A DNA stretch of 64,000 bases, taken from positions 1 to 64,000 of the forward strand of contig NZ_WRPO01000020.1 of the NCBI RefSeq assembly GCF_009746585.1. The letters are read 5' to 3'. Position 1 is the first letter of the stretch, and each line of letters opens with the position of its first letter. The position numbers and the translations under genes were made by a program. The notes under the pieces are model-generated. The model was not told the origin of the DNA. It saw nothing but the letters and a program-made list of their open reading frames with translations, and searched no databases. Source of the stretch: Novosphingobium aquimarinum. Lineage in GTDB: Bacteria > Pseudomonadota > Alphaproteobacteria > Sphingomonadales > Sphingomonadaceae. Below are positions 1-7,943 of this stretch, in pieces.

Positions 1-115
1 GACCCGTCCCCAGACATTCCCCTGATCCTCATATATTATCTGGAGTGAAATCATGGAAAACCGAAGGAAACCTGCGCCTCCTGCCGCCACGCTCGACATA
101 AACTGCGACTGCAAA

Positions 116-153
116 GAATACGTTTAATGTTGAGCTCAACATTAAACGTATTC
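116..153. repeat. 38-bp perfect palindrome at the broken end of the strawberry-notch gene
   Basis: The two 19-base arms (each gaatacgtttaatgttgag read 5' to 3') are exact reverse complements with no spacer. The centre, TTGAGCTCAA, looks like operators bound by MarR-type dimeric repressors, which is a resemblance only. The stop codon of the truncated gene on the minus strand (142-144) lies inside the right arm. To the left, a minus-strand frame with an ATG at 97-99 stays open to the window edge, so the palindrome could be the operator of a gene that continues outside. A 24-codon plus-strand frame (53-127) with a GGAG site also ends in the left arm. Other readings are a recombination scar or an assembly join. 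Confidence 0.8.
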
Positions 154-2616
154 CCGCGGAGACAAATCGATCTCCAGCGCTTCGCGTTCCTCGTCCGACA
201 GGTCGGCAAGCCGGCGGTCGAGCATGGCTTCTGCCGTCGAGACCAGCTGGACGACAACGGCGTGCCCGTCGGCAATCGCCGTATCGACCGCTGGCAACAA
301 GCTCGGGAGCTTCATCGAGAGCAGCAACTGCGCGAAGAAGCGCTGCTTGGTTCCCTCGAAGATCGACAGCGCTGCGGACTTGGCACCGGAGTTGAGCGTC
401 CCCCCGGTCTCGGTGTCGACGATCCGTGTGGCCTCCAGCGCTTCGCGCAGGTTGGCGTGGATGATCGCCCAGGCATCAGCATAGGCATCATAGACCGCGA
501 TCTGATCCTCGGTCAGGCAATGCTCGAGGATTTCATACTCGACACCGGCGAAGGAGAGCGCCCGGGCGGTATAGAGGCCGAGCGATTTGAGATCCCGCGC
601 GACCAGTTCCATGGCTGCAATTCCGCCATCGCGAATGTCGGCCACGAAGGCCTCGCGATTGGCAAACGCGGTCTCTGGCCCCCAGAGCCCGAGACGCGTC
701 GCATAGGCCAGGTTGTTGACGTCGGACGCTCCGGTGGCCGAGGCGTAGAGCACCCTTGCCCGGGGTAGGAGGTTCTGCAGGCGCACCCCGGCAATGCCCT
801 GCTCCGATCCCTTGACCTTGCCCCGCGATCCTTCACCGCCGGCAGCATTGGCCATGGCATGAGCTTCGTCGAACACGATCAAGCCGTCGAAATCTTCACC
901 GGCCCAGGCGAGGATCTGGTCCAGCCGCGTTGCGTCGCTCCGGCCCGAACGCAGGGTCGGATAGGTGACGAAGAGAATTCCGTCACGCATTGCGATGGGG
1001 GTGCCCAGCTTCCAGGACGCCAGCGGCTGGATGTCGATCGGGAGACCGCCAAGGGCGGCCCAGTCGCGGCGAGCGTCTTCCAGCAGCGCTTCGTTCTTCG
1101 AAATCCAGATATGGCGGCGTTCCCCACGCACCCACCGATCGAGAATGACACTGGCGACCTGGCGGCCTTTACCAGCGCCGGTGCCGTCCCCGAGGAAATA
1201 GCCCTGCCGGTAGACCTGGCCTTCCGCCGAAGCCTTGAGCGAACAGCCCTTGTCCTCGGGCTCGAACCGGCCAGGAAGATCGCGCGCATGAGCGCCCGCA
1301 GCATAGATCAGGGTCTCTGTCTGGGCAGCAGACAGCAGCCCCTTGGCAACCAGCCCGTCGGGAAGCTGCGGGACCGCGTCTGGCTTGGGTGCCGAGATCG
1401 AACCCATGGCAACGGACTCAACGAGTGGCGTTGGATGCTCGGCCGCGCCATCGATAACGATCCGGCTTGGACGATAGGGCAGATAGTGGCCGACTTGGGT
1501 CCCAAGCGGCGCAGGGGTTTCAAGCGCCTCGTAGGTCAGCGCGCCGATGGTCATCGACGCTGCAGGCGTGATCCTCGCCGGGGCCGGAAGCGGTCTGCGC
1601 GGGCCAGTTACCAAGCGGAACGGCGCACGAGCCGGGAGGATTGATTGTTCAGAGGCTGTCTGCCTGCTGTCGCGAGCAGGCAAGGCATCAACAAGATCGA
1701 CCAGCTCGCGGAACTCGTTCGTGCGAATAGCGACAGGTTCGTTGGCGCCTCCCACCTTGTCGATGACCAGCAGTCGCGTGGTGATCCTGGTGCCGTTCTT
1801 GATGAACGCACGTTCGACCGCGGCATTCAGCCGCAGCGAAACTGGCCCTTTCAGACCCGCCAGAAACTTGGGGCAATCGAACCATTCCGGCATGATCGCA
1901 ACGAGACGGCCGCCGTTTGCCAGCCTGCTCCATGCCGAGCGCAAGTGCCGCGCCCCCGTGCGGGCGTCGTGGCCTCGCTCGATCCCGTGCGAATAGGGTG
2001 GGTTCATGAGCACCACGCTTGGCGCGATGGCTCGATCGAGCAATTCGTCGATCAGTTCGGCATCATGGCCGGTCAGCCGCGCGTCTGGAAACAAGGCACT
2101 GAGGCAGTCCCGGCGTAGCGGAGAGATCTCGTTGAGCGCGAGGCGCGTACCAGACTTTGCCGCCCAGACAGCGAGCATCCCGGTCCCGGCAGAGGGTTCC
2201 AACACGAGCTCGTGTGGGATTAGCGCGCAAGCCCGGGCGGCAAGCCACGCAAGGCGCGGCGGCGTCGCAAACTGCTGCCATTCGATTTGTTCGTGACTGC
2301 GGTTAGTCTGGACAGGAGCCATGTTTTCCAGCGCCGCAAACATTCCGTCCGCGCTGGCCGCCGGGGCGGTCAAGCTGATCAGTGCGTCGGCCAACAGGCA
2401 CGCGGTCTGAGCCAATTCCAGCGCGAGATGCGCATCGCGCACCGACCAGCGCCCCTCGGCGTCAGTGCCGCCGAAATGATCGGTCAAAAGCGCCTGTAAC
2501 TGCCGACGTGTGATTGGCTCGCCGGATGCCAGGTTTACGGCGATGGCGCGAGCGGCCAGCAAGACCAGCGGTTCAGATGGTGGAGGAAGCAAAAGAACGG
2601 GAGCAGAACTGAGCAT
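142..2616 (-). CDS. Strawberry-notch-like methyltransferase/helicase, C-terminally truncated
   Basis: The protein has 824 residues. An N-terminal Rossmann methyltransferase-like part carries LEPSAGTGML (about residue 140) and an adenine-methylase type NPPY motif (about residue 205). A helicase/ATPase part follows with a Walker A-like GAGKGR, a DEAH box (FDEAHA) and a motif III-like ASATG. Bacterial strawberry-notch proteins on integrative elements and plasmids are usually around 1,400 residues, with a second helicase half. Here the frame stops after the sequence SPREYV inside a perfect palindrome, so about the last 40 percent is missing and the product may be inactive. The ATG at 2616 has a clear AGGAGG site. 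It follows the primase-like gene by 74 bases and probably shares its transcript. Its role in the element is unknown; DNA processing is an inference. Confidence 0.75.
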   Translation of the reverse strand: MLSSAPVLLLPPPSEPLVLLAARAIAVNLASGEPITRRQLQALLTDHFGGTDAEGRWSVRDAHLALELAQTACLLADALISLTAPAASADGMFAALENMAPVQTNRSHEQIEWQQFATPPRLAWLAARACALIPHELVLEPSAGTGMLAVWAAKSGTRLALNEISPLRRDCLSALFPDARLTGHDAELIDELLDRAIAPSVVLMNPPYSHGIERGHDARTGARHLRSAWSRLANGGRLVAIMPEWFDCPKFLAGLKGPVSLRLNAAVERAFIKNGTRITTRLLVIDKVGGANEPVAIRTNEFRELVDLVDALPARDSRQTASEQSILPARAPFRLVTGPRRPLPAPARITPAASMTIGALTYEALETPAPLGTQVGHYLPYRPSRIVIDGAAEHPTPLVESVAMGSISAPKPDAVPQLPDGLVAKGLLSAAQTETLIYAAGAHARDLPGRFEPEDKGCSLKASAEGQVYRQGYFLGDGTGAGKGRQVASVILDRWVRGERRHIWISKNEALLEDARRDWAALGGLPIDIQPLASWKLGTPIAMRDGILFVTYPTLRSGRSDATRLDQILAWAGEDFDGLIVFDEAHAMANAAGGEGSRGKVKGSEQGIAGVRLQNLLPRARVLYASATGASDVNNLAYATRLGLWGPETAFANREAFVADIRDGGIAAMELVARDLKSLGLYTARALSFAGVEYEILEHCLTEDQIAVYDAYADAWAIIHANLREALEATRIVDTETGGTLNSGAKSAALSIFEGTKQRFFAQLLLSMKLPSLLPAVDTAIADGHAVVVQLVSTAEAMLDRRLADLSDEEREALEIDLSPREYV

Positions 2617-2690
2617 TTGGAACCTCCTGACGAAGCCCAGTCCGTTTGTCGGGCTTCATCAGGCCAAAGGCCTTCTCTCCTCTTTCCCGC

Positions 2691-3599
2691 TTAAAGCTTG
2701 GATTGCAGCCAGGCCTGCAATGCGTCGTTCCAGTCTGTTCCGTGAGCGCGCGGGCGACGCGTGATGATCTTCCGGCTTTCACTGGTGTAGGCGCTACGCG
2801 CGCGTTCCTCAGCGAGATCGCCACCTGCATCATTGTCGACAAACAAGTGCAATTCGCGCACGCTCTCGGGGATAGACACAAGGCCAAAACGCTCATTGCC
2901 CAACGAAGCCCAGCAAGGGATCTGGGTCAGCGCCTTGGCCGCAAGCGCGCTCTCGATACCTTCGGCAAGGCCAAGCCGCCCATCGACGGGATCGAAGAGG
3001 CGAACGGCACCCGCTGCCAAACTCCCAAGTGCGCGCTTAGGATTGTCGAAAGGTGCCACCGTAGGCGTTTCCTGATTGAGAAACGTGCGGTGAATTCCGA
3101 CCAGCCCATGGTCCATCGTCACAGCCGCGATCAAAGCAGGCAGATACTGCGTGTTTCCCTTCGGTCCGAGCGGAGTGCGGGGGTGAAATCTGAGGACGCG
3201 GGAGACCGCACGAATGCCGCGGGCCTGAAGATAGGCCTTGGCGGGAGTATCGTCGATTGGCCTTGCTTCACGCCAGATGCGCTCTGCGAACGCATGGTAG
3301 GCGGGCTTGCCGACACTGGCACCTGCATCGGCTTCGACCTTCCCGGAAAACATGCTTGCCGGCGAAACACCTCGTGCGGCGAGCGCGGTAAGGACCTGAT
3401 CCTGGCTGCAGCCCGCGAAACAATGAAAAAGGATGGCGCGCCGGCCCAGGGTCACGCCGAGCGAGGGCGTTCGGTCATCGTGGGCGGGACATCGCGCCAT
3501 GCCCTTGGAGCCGGACCAATACCCTCCCAGCTCCTCGCAAAGCTGCATTGCCACTGAAGTAAGGGACGAGTTGGCAGGACTGGAGAACGCAGGGGACAT
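2691..3599 (-). CDS. Primase-like protein with CHC2-type zinc finger and Toprim domain (DUF7146 type)
   Basis: The 302-residue protein begins with a CHC2-like zinc module: CPAHDD near residue 33 and FHCFAGCS about 25 residues later. A middle DUF7146-like region follows (AKAYLQARGI). The C-terminal Toprim fold shows LAEGIESALAA and, further on, FVDNDAGG. Such proteins are common on sphingomonad integrative elements and phages, where they are thought to act in replication or transfer of the element. The ATG at 3599 is preferred because GAGGAG precedes it by eight bases. The frame extends 79 codons further upstream without a convincing site. It lies directly upstream of the strawberry-notch gene on the same strand. 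It is divergent from the transglycosylase gene. Confidence 0.8.
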   Translation of the reverse strand: MSPAFSSPANSSLTSVAMQLCEELGGYWSGSKGMARCPAHDDRTPSLGVTLGRRAILFHCFAGCSQDQVLTALAARGVSPASMFSGKVEADAGASVGKPAYHAFAERIWREARPIDDTPAKAYLQARGIRAVSRVLRFHPRTPLGPKGNTQYLPALIAAVTMDHGLVGIHRTFLNQETPTVAPFDNPKRALGSLAAGAVRLFDPVDGRLGLAEGIESALAAKALTQIPCWASLGNERFGLVSIPESVRELHLFVDNDAGGDLAEERARSAYTSESRKIITRRPRAHGTDWNDALQAWLQSKL

Positions 3600-3737
3600 T
3601 GGCAAGCTCCTCAAGCTCGAAAAACCGTCCCCTTGCGAGCGAACTCTCCTCCCGGACACGCGCGCAAAGCGCTTTCCTACACCCTCGTGTTCACTATACG
3701 TTCCATTCCGATTCGAAGCAATGCGACGAGATGGAAG

Positions 3738-4328
3738 ATGAGCAGATTTGGAATGATCGGGATGCTCCTGGCTGCCGTTCCAGCGGTGCAGGTCTCGGCC
3801 CAGGTCGAAGAGCCATCCTTTGCGATTTTCGAGCATCGACCAACACCTGCAATGCCTGATGCTGTCGAGCCGGCCCTTACGGCCCCGGGCCAGATGAATG
3901 TGGGTCCGCGCAAGGCGGTCATTGAGCCCTCTTTTCGCGAGATGATCTATTCGGCAAATGTCCGAGAGGCAGAGCTTCGATACGCGATTCCCCCTGGCCT
4001 ATTGCAGGCGCTGATCTGGACCGAATCGCGGTTCAATCCGATGGCGATCAGCCCTGCCGGCGCGGCGGGGCTGGCACAGTTGATGCCGGGTACGGCTCGC
4101 TACCTCGGCGTCACAAACCGGCATGATCCTGTCGCGAGCATTGATGGAGGGGCACGCTACCTACGCGAGATGCTGGACAAGTTCGGGCAGATCCATCTCG
4201 CCCTCGCAGCCTACAATGCAGGGCCTGGAGCGGTTATGCGTGCTGGCGGCATTCCCCGAAACAGCGAGACGCCCGGCTATGTCCGCAGCGTGCTCGATCG
4301 ATGGCAAGCAATTGGCTCGCGCATCTGA
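3738..4328 (+). CDS. Lytic transglycosylase (SLT domain), VirB1-like
   Basis: The 196-residue protein starts with a signal peptide of about 22 residues ending VSAQ. The SLT fold covers roughly residues 75-190, with the catalytic glutamate in WTESRFNP, the GAAGLAQLMP motif, and LALAAYNAGPGAV. It should cleave peptidoglycan in the periplasm. On integrative elements such enzymes open the wall for the conjugation apparatus. The ATG at 3738 was chosen because it gives a clean signal peptide. The same frame is open upstream to 3633 but gives no membrane-targeting start there. It is divergent from the primase-like gene and starts a rightward run with the thermonuclease gene. Confidence 0.85.
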   Translation: MSRFGMIGMLLAAVPAVQVSAQVEEPSFAIFEHRPTPAMPDAVEPALTAPGQMNVGPRKAVIEPSFREMIYSANVREAELRYAIPPGLLQALIWTESRFNPMAISPAGAAGLAQLMPGTARYLGVTNRHDPVASIDGGARYLREMLDKFGQIHLALAAYNAGPGAVMRAGGIPRNSETPGYVRSVLDRWQAIGSRI

Positions 4329-4388
4329 AAGGTGTTCGTCTAGGGATGAATGAAGAATGGATTGCTGGAGTGGGGAAGGCCGAGTTTG

Positions 4389-4454
4389 ATGGCTCGAAAA
4401 GAAGATCGAGGCGCGAAGGATGACAATGTCCTTCGCTTCGATTTCCGGGACTAA
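4389..4454 (+). other. Short ORF in frame with the thermonuclease gene, ended by TAA
   Basis: This 21-codon frame (ATG at 4389, TAA at 4452-4454) is in the same frame as the thermonuclease gene that starts at 4494, and no other stop separates them. Without the TAA the product would continue through a basic stretch (LKKQRDRRRRKEW) into the hydrophobic segment of the nuclease. That is a typical cytoplasmic tail plus membrane anchor. It may be the native N-terminus of the nuclease cut off by a nonsense mutation. It could also be a coincidental or coupled leader. Confidence 0.4.
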
Positions 4455-4493
4455 CTGAAGAAGCAGCGCGACAGGCGTCGGCGCAAGGAGTGG

Positions 4494-4970
4494 ATGTTGG
4501 GACTAGGCGCGTTTTCGATTGTATTCGCTGGCGGGATGTTGGCGTTGAATTGGCCGATGTCCGGTCTGAGCTCGGTCGCGCCCTCAGAACTTACACCTAA
4601 GCTTTCGCTGATGGCCGGAAGCACCTCACCTCGCTTCGAGCTCTGCGGAATCACGCGCCGCACTTGCGTCGTGGATGGCGACACCTTCTGGCTCGAGGGC
4701 GAGAAGATCAGGATCGCTGACATCGACACCCCCGAGATTAGCGAACCCAATTGTGATTCTGAGTACCAGCTTGGCATGAAGGCGACTTACCGGCTTCGCG
4801 ACCTGTTGAACGAGGGCGCTTTCGAGGTCCGACCAATCGGAAATCGCGATGAACACCGATTTGGGCGCAAGCTGCGGGTTGTCGTTCGGGGCGGCCGATC
4901 GCTGGGCGATCAACTCGTTAGCGAAGGCCTTGCTCGCACCTGGACGGGACGACGCGAACCTTGGTGTTGA
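4494..4970 (+). CDS. Thermonuclease (SNase) family protein, membrane-anchored
   Basis: The 158-residue protein has a hydrophobic N-terminal segment (residues 2-20) and a staphylococcal-nuclease OB fold from about residue 50. It shows CVVDGDTFWL, IRIADIDTPE and a late FGRKLRV arginine motif. The family hydrolyses nucleic acids with calcium; here it would act at or outside the inner membrane. AAGGAG stands three bases before the ATG, which is closer than usual. The same frame reads upstream to an in-frame TAA at 4452 and an ATG at 4389, so this start may be internal to a gene broken by a nonsense mutation. Small nucleases of this type are frequent in sphingomonad mobile elements. Confidence 0.75.
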   Translation: MLGLGAFSIVFAGGMLALNWPMSGLSSVAPSELTPKLSLMAGSTSPRFELCGITRRTCVVDGDTFWLEGEKIRIADIDTPEISEPNCDSEYQLGMKATYRLRDLLNEGAFEVRPIGNRDEHRFGRKLRVVVRGGRSLGDQLVSEGLARTWTGRREPWC

Positions 4971-5164
4971 ACCGTGACCAGGAACTCTGGGCCGTGGCTT
5001 TGTGGGTCGAAAAGAACCACGGTGATCAAGGTGGGACCTACATTTTGGGTCGGGTCGAGCGCCTTACGTCTGTAAACGATGACGGTGGTGTCGCCATGTG
5101 GCGCGAAGTGGCTGATCGATTCGAGCAGCTCAGAAAGAACCCGGGCGCAGGCAAGGCAAGCTAA
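4961..5164 (+). CDS. DUF6961-like small protein
   Basis: The 67-residue protein has the pattern RDQELWAVALWVEKNHG followed by VAMWREVADRFEQLR, which I recognise as the sphingomonad family DUF6961. It has no known activity and no membrane segment. The start is not ATG: TTG at 4961 or GTG at 4964 both overlap the end of the nuclease gene, so translation is probably coupled. Such genes are usual in the accessory regions of these bacteria. The stop overlaps the convergent zinc-ribbon gene by a few bases. Confidence 0.6.
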   Translation: MVLNRDQELWAVALWVEKNHGDQGGTYILGRVERLTSVNDDGGVAMWREVADRFEQLRKNPGAGKAS

Positions 5165-6171
5165 TCCGAGGGCGCGAGGTCCGCGGCCATTCCTACACTA
5201 AGCTTTTCGACGAGTTGCAGCGCCATTCGCACAACCGACTCCCGGATGACCAAGCGCTGTCCTTCACGGTAGGTCGGGTCTCCGCTCCGTGAAATATAGT
5301 CTGCATCAACAATGCCTTCGCGGTGCGCCAAGAGATGCCGCTGCTGAAAGAGGCGTGTCAGTTCGGTGAGTTCCGAGGTGCTCAGGTGATCGTCAAAGCC
5401 CTTTCCGAAGGCCGTTCGCCATAACTGGCTTCCTTCAGAGAGATTCTGGAACGCGTTTCGTCGGACTCTGATTGGAGCTGGCTGACGTTGGTAATGTGCT
5501 TCTGCAAAACGCTGGAAAGCCATGACGACGTTTTGAAGGCCTGCTTCGGTGAGCAGGCGAATGGTATTCTCTGACGCATCGGCATCAGAAATCCCGCTCC
5601 GGATTGCAGGGATTGCGTCAAGAGAAGCGCGGATGGCGTTGAGCGATTGCCGAAACACTCTGTCAGCGCTGTTGTGGCCGCACGAGGGGCAAAAGAACGC
5701 AGAACCGATCACCGCGAAGCGGCAAGAGCATTCCTCGCAAGTCAGCTTGAGTCGCATCGGCTCCGCTGCAGACGCGGGGAGGACAACTTCACGAAAGCCA
5801 CGATCGACCTTCATTTTCATGGTGATGAAGCTGCCTTTGCGCTGGCGCCGATTGAAGGCGTCAGCATCACGGCGCATCGCCTGGTTGATTGTGCCTTTTA
5901 CATGCGCGAGGGCCTGCTCCTGAATTTTCTCGATTTGCTCGGTTGTCCACCATTTCTGAGCATCGGCCGCGTGTCCGCAAAAAGGGCAGAACACCTCTTC
6001 ATCGCGCACGATTTCACGCCAGTCTTGATCATAAACCTTGAATTCGAACATGCAGTCGTCGTGAGGACACTCGCGGTCGATGTATCCGTCTTCGTCGACT
6101 GCGATATCCGGCGTGACGGTAATCTTCTGCCCATCCAACTGACGAAGGATACGGGATAGCTCATCGAACAT
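5161..6171 (-). CDS. Two-zinc-ribbon protein with HEPN-like C-terminus
   Basis: I do not recognise this 336-residue protein as a named family. Two zinc ribbons are visible: CPHDDC paired with CPFCGH (about residues 35-68), and CEECSC paired with CPSCGH (about residues 145-165). The C-terminal third is helical and carries RHLLAH at about residues 278-283. This fits the RX4-6H motif of HEPN-domain ribonucleases. The frame is open to 6252, but the ATG at 6171 has GGAGGG in front. It sits alone between the element's DUF6961 gene and the integrase, a typical cargo position. A nucleic-acid-binding or defence-type RNase role is inference from motif and place only. Confidence 0.6.
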   Translation of the reverse strand: MFDELSRILRQLDGQKITVTPDIAVDEDGYIDRECPHDDCMFEFKVYDQDWREIVRDEEVFCPFCGHAADAQKWWTTEQIEKIQEQALAHVKGTINQAMRRDADAFNRRQRKGSFITMKMKVDRGFREVVLPASAAEPMRLKLTCEECSCRFAVIGSAFFCPSCGHNSADRVFRQSLNAIRASLDAIPAIRSGISDADASENTIRLLTEAGLQNVVMAFQRFAEAHYQRQPAPIRVRRNAFQNLSEGSQLWRTAFGKGFDDHLSTSELTELTRLFQQRHLLAHREGIVDADYISRSGDPTYREGQRLVIRESVVRMALQLVEKLSVGMAADLAPSD

Positions 6172-6293
6172 GCGGCCCTCCGCGGAATGCAGGGGAAGAC
6201 TATCGTGTTTTTGTTTTGTTCGCCAGCGTGAGGAATTCGAAACCCACCACAATATCGCTTGCCAGTTTGGAACCGAGCTCCGTCAAACTGAGC

Positions 6294-7517
6294 TTATCCC
6301 TTGGCGAACGCCACATTTATGACCTTACCGCCCTCCCGGATCGTATCGAGGTAGTCGCTCCACCACTGCGCCATGCGGACACGTTCATCCCAGTGCTTGC
6401 CACGGTGGTAGACGCCGCGAACGGCGTTGCTATCACCATGTGCCAATCCTCGTTCGATCGCGTCCGGATTCCAGAGACCGCTCTCGTTCAGCATGGTTGA
6501 AGCGGTTGCCCGCAGACCATGAGCGGTGACCTCGTCCTTTGTGAAGCCCATCCGGCGGAAGGCGGCATTCAAGGTGTTCTCACTCATCGGGCGAACAGAA
6601 GCACGGGCGGAGGGGAACACATAGCCCTCGGTACCGACCATCTCCGCAAGTTCCTTGAGATACCCGACCACTTGCGTGGACAGCGGCACGGCATGAGGAC
6701 GGCGCGCCTTCATCTTGCCCTCTGGGATGCGCCAGACGCCTTCTTCCAGGTCGATCTCCTTCCAATCGGCATGCCGCAGCTCGCCAGGGCGTACAAAGAC
6801 ATGGGGTGCGATGAGCAGGGCGTACCGGGTGATGAAGTTGCCAGTGTAGTCCTGGATCGCGCGCAGCAGCCCGCCAAGGTCCTTCGGCTCAAGGATCGCG
6901 GCATAGTGCTTTGCCTTGGGCGTGATCAGCGCCCCGCGGAGCATGGTCGTAGGGTCGCCTTTGCAGCGCGTCGTGGCAACCCCATAGCGAAATACACGGC
7001 TCGCAAAGGATCGGGTCTTCTTGGCGGTCTCGTGCTTGCCCTTCGCTTCGAGGCGCTTGAGGGGAGCCAGCACCTCGAATGGCTCGATCTCGTCAATCGG
7101 ACGACTGCCGATGGCATCTGTCAGCTGGTCGAGGAAGAAGTTCGCCTTGATGATCGTCGCATCCGCCCGGCCGTTCTGCACCATCATCTCATCGATGTAC
7201 TCGCGTGCCACCGCCTCGAATGTCTGGGCGGACAGGAATTCCGAACGGATCTTCTGCTTGCGCTTGTCCATCGCGGGGTCACCGCCCGACGCGACTTTGA
7301 CGCGAGCCTCGTAGGCGGCTTGGCGCGCGTCCTTAAGATTGATTTCGGGATAGGAGCCGATGGAGAGCTTCTTCTCAACGGTGCCGATTCGATAGCGAAA
7401 TCGCCAGAGTCTGCCGCCCGATGGAGAGACCTCGATGTACAATCCGCGATCATCGGCGACCTTGTACGGTTTGTCCTTTGGCTTGAGCGCGCGAAGCCGA
7501 GTTTCGGTCAGAGGCAT
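6294..7517 (-). CDS. int: Tyrosine site-specific integrase (P4-like, DUF4102 arm domain)
   Basis: The protein has 407 residues. The N-terminal arm-binding DUF4102 domain shows LTETRLRALKPKDKPYKVAD, then RFRYRIG and LSIGSYPEINLKDAR. A core-binding helical domain follows. The catalytic domain has Arg in RPGELRHADW, HGLRATASTML, a late His and a probable catalytic Tyr in VYHRGKHW. It cuts and rejoins DNA at a tRNA attachment site. The ATG at 7517 matches the usual family start; the frame reads further upstream only by chance. It lies 166 bases from the 3' end of tRNA-Leu(CAG), the normal arrangement for an element inserted into a tRNA gene. Repeats just upstream probably serve integrase binding or repression. 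Confidence 0.93.
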   Translation of the reverse strand: MPLTETRLRALKPKDKPYKVADDRGLYIEVSPSGGRLWRFRYRIGTVEKKLSIGSYPEINLKDARQAAYEARVKVASGGDPAMDKRKQKIRSEFLSAQTFEAVAREYIDEMMVQNGRADATIIKANFFLDQLTDAIGSRPIDEIEPFEVLAPLKRLEAKGKHETAKKTRSFASRVFRYGVATTRCKGDPTTMLRGALITPKAKHYAAILEPKDLGGLLRAIQDYTGNFITRYALLIAPHVFVRPGELRHADWKEIDLEEGVWRIPEGKMKARRPHAVPLSTQVVGYLKELAEMVGTEGYVFPSARASVRPMSENTLNAAFRRMGFTKDEVTAHGLRATASTMLNESGLWNPDAIERGLAHGDSNAVRGVYHRGKHWDERVRMAQWWSDYLDTIREGGKVINVAFAKG

Positions 7518-7519
7518 GT

Positions 7520-7568
7520 GCGGGCCTTTTCCCAATGTGGTTTTTGCAAAGGCCCGCAAAAGGCCCGC
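7520..7568. repeat. Three copies of AAAGGCCCGC upstream of the integrase gene
   Basis: The decamer AAAGGCCCGC occurs directly repeated at 7548-7557 and 7559-7568, and inverted at 7520-7529, two bases from the integrase start codon. The inverted copy covers the ribosome binding region. Placement between the integrase and the tRNA end fits arm-type integrase binding sites or an excisionase/repressor operator. The function is inferred from position. Confidence 0.55.
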
Positions 7569-7683
7569 AAAAATGTGCGGAACCCCCGAGAAAAGGCGGG
7601 ACGATCCGGCACGATCCAAGGGCCAATTCCCTTGGATTTCTGCGGGTTTAATACACTTTTTGGGATGTTCCGAGAAGAACAAA

Positions 7684-7770
7684 TGGTGCCCAGAAGAGGA
7701 CTCGAACCTCCACGCCCTTGCGAGCGCCAGCACCTGAAGCTGGTGCGTCTACCAATTCCGCCATCTGGGC
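7684..7770 (-). tRNA. tRNA-Leu(CAG)
   Basis: The minus strand folds into an 87-nt class II tRNA with encoded CCA. The acceptor stem is GCCCAGA paired with TCTGGGC, and the discriminator is A. The D-arm has AATTGGTAGACGC. The anticodon stem CCAGC/GCTGG encloses the loop TTCAGGT with anticodon CAG. A long variable arm and a GGTTCGAGTCC T-arm follow. The 3' end points at the integrase gene, so this end is the likely attachment core of the element on the left. The gene itself is intact. Confidence 0.96.
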
Positions 7771-7943
7771 ACGGGCGACGCCATGCAGCGCCGCGGGTAG
7801 GAGGGGGCCGATAGGGGGTGCGTGAAGGCTTGTCAACGGTCACGAGCGGGAGAGGCACGATTGCCCGGTTGCCGTTGCCGGGGGGCTGTGCCAAGGGCCG
7901 TTGCAGGCAGGCCCAGGCAACGCACGAAGGATTCAGAACGGCC

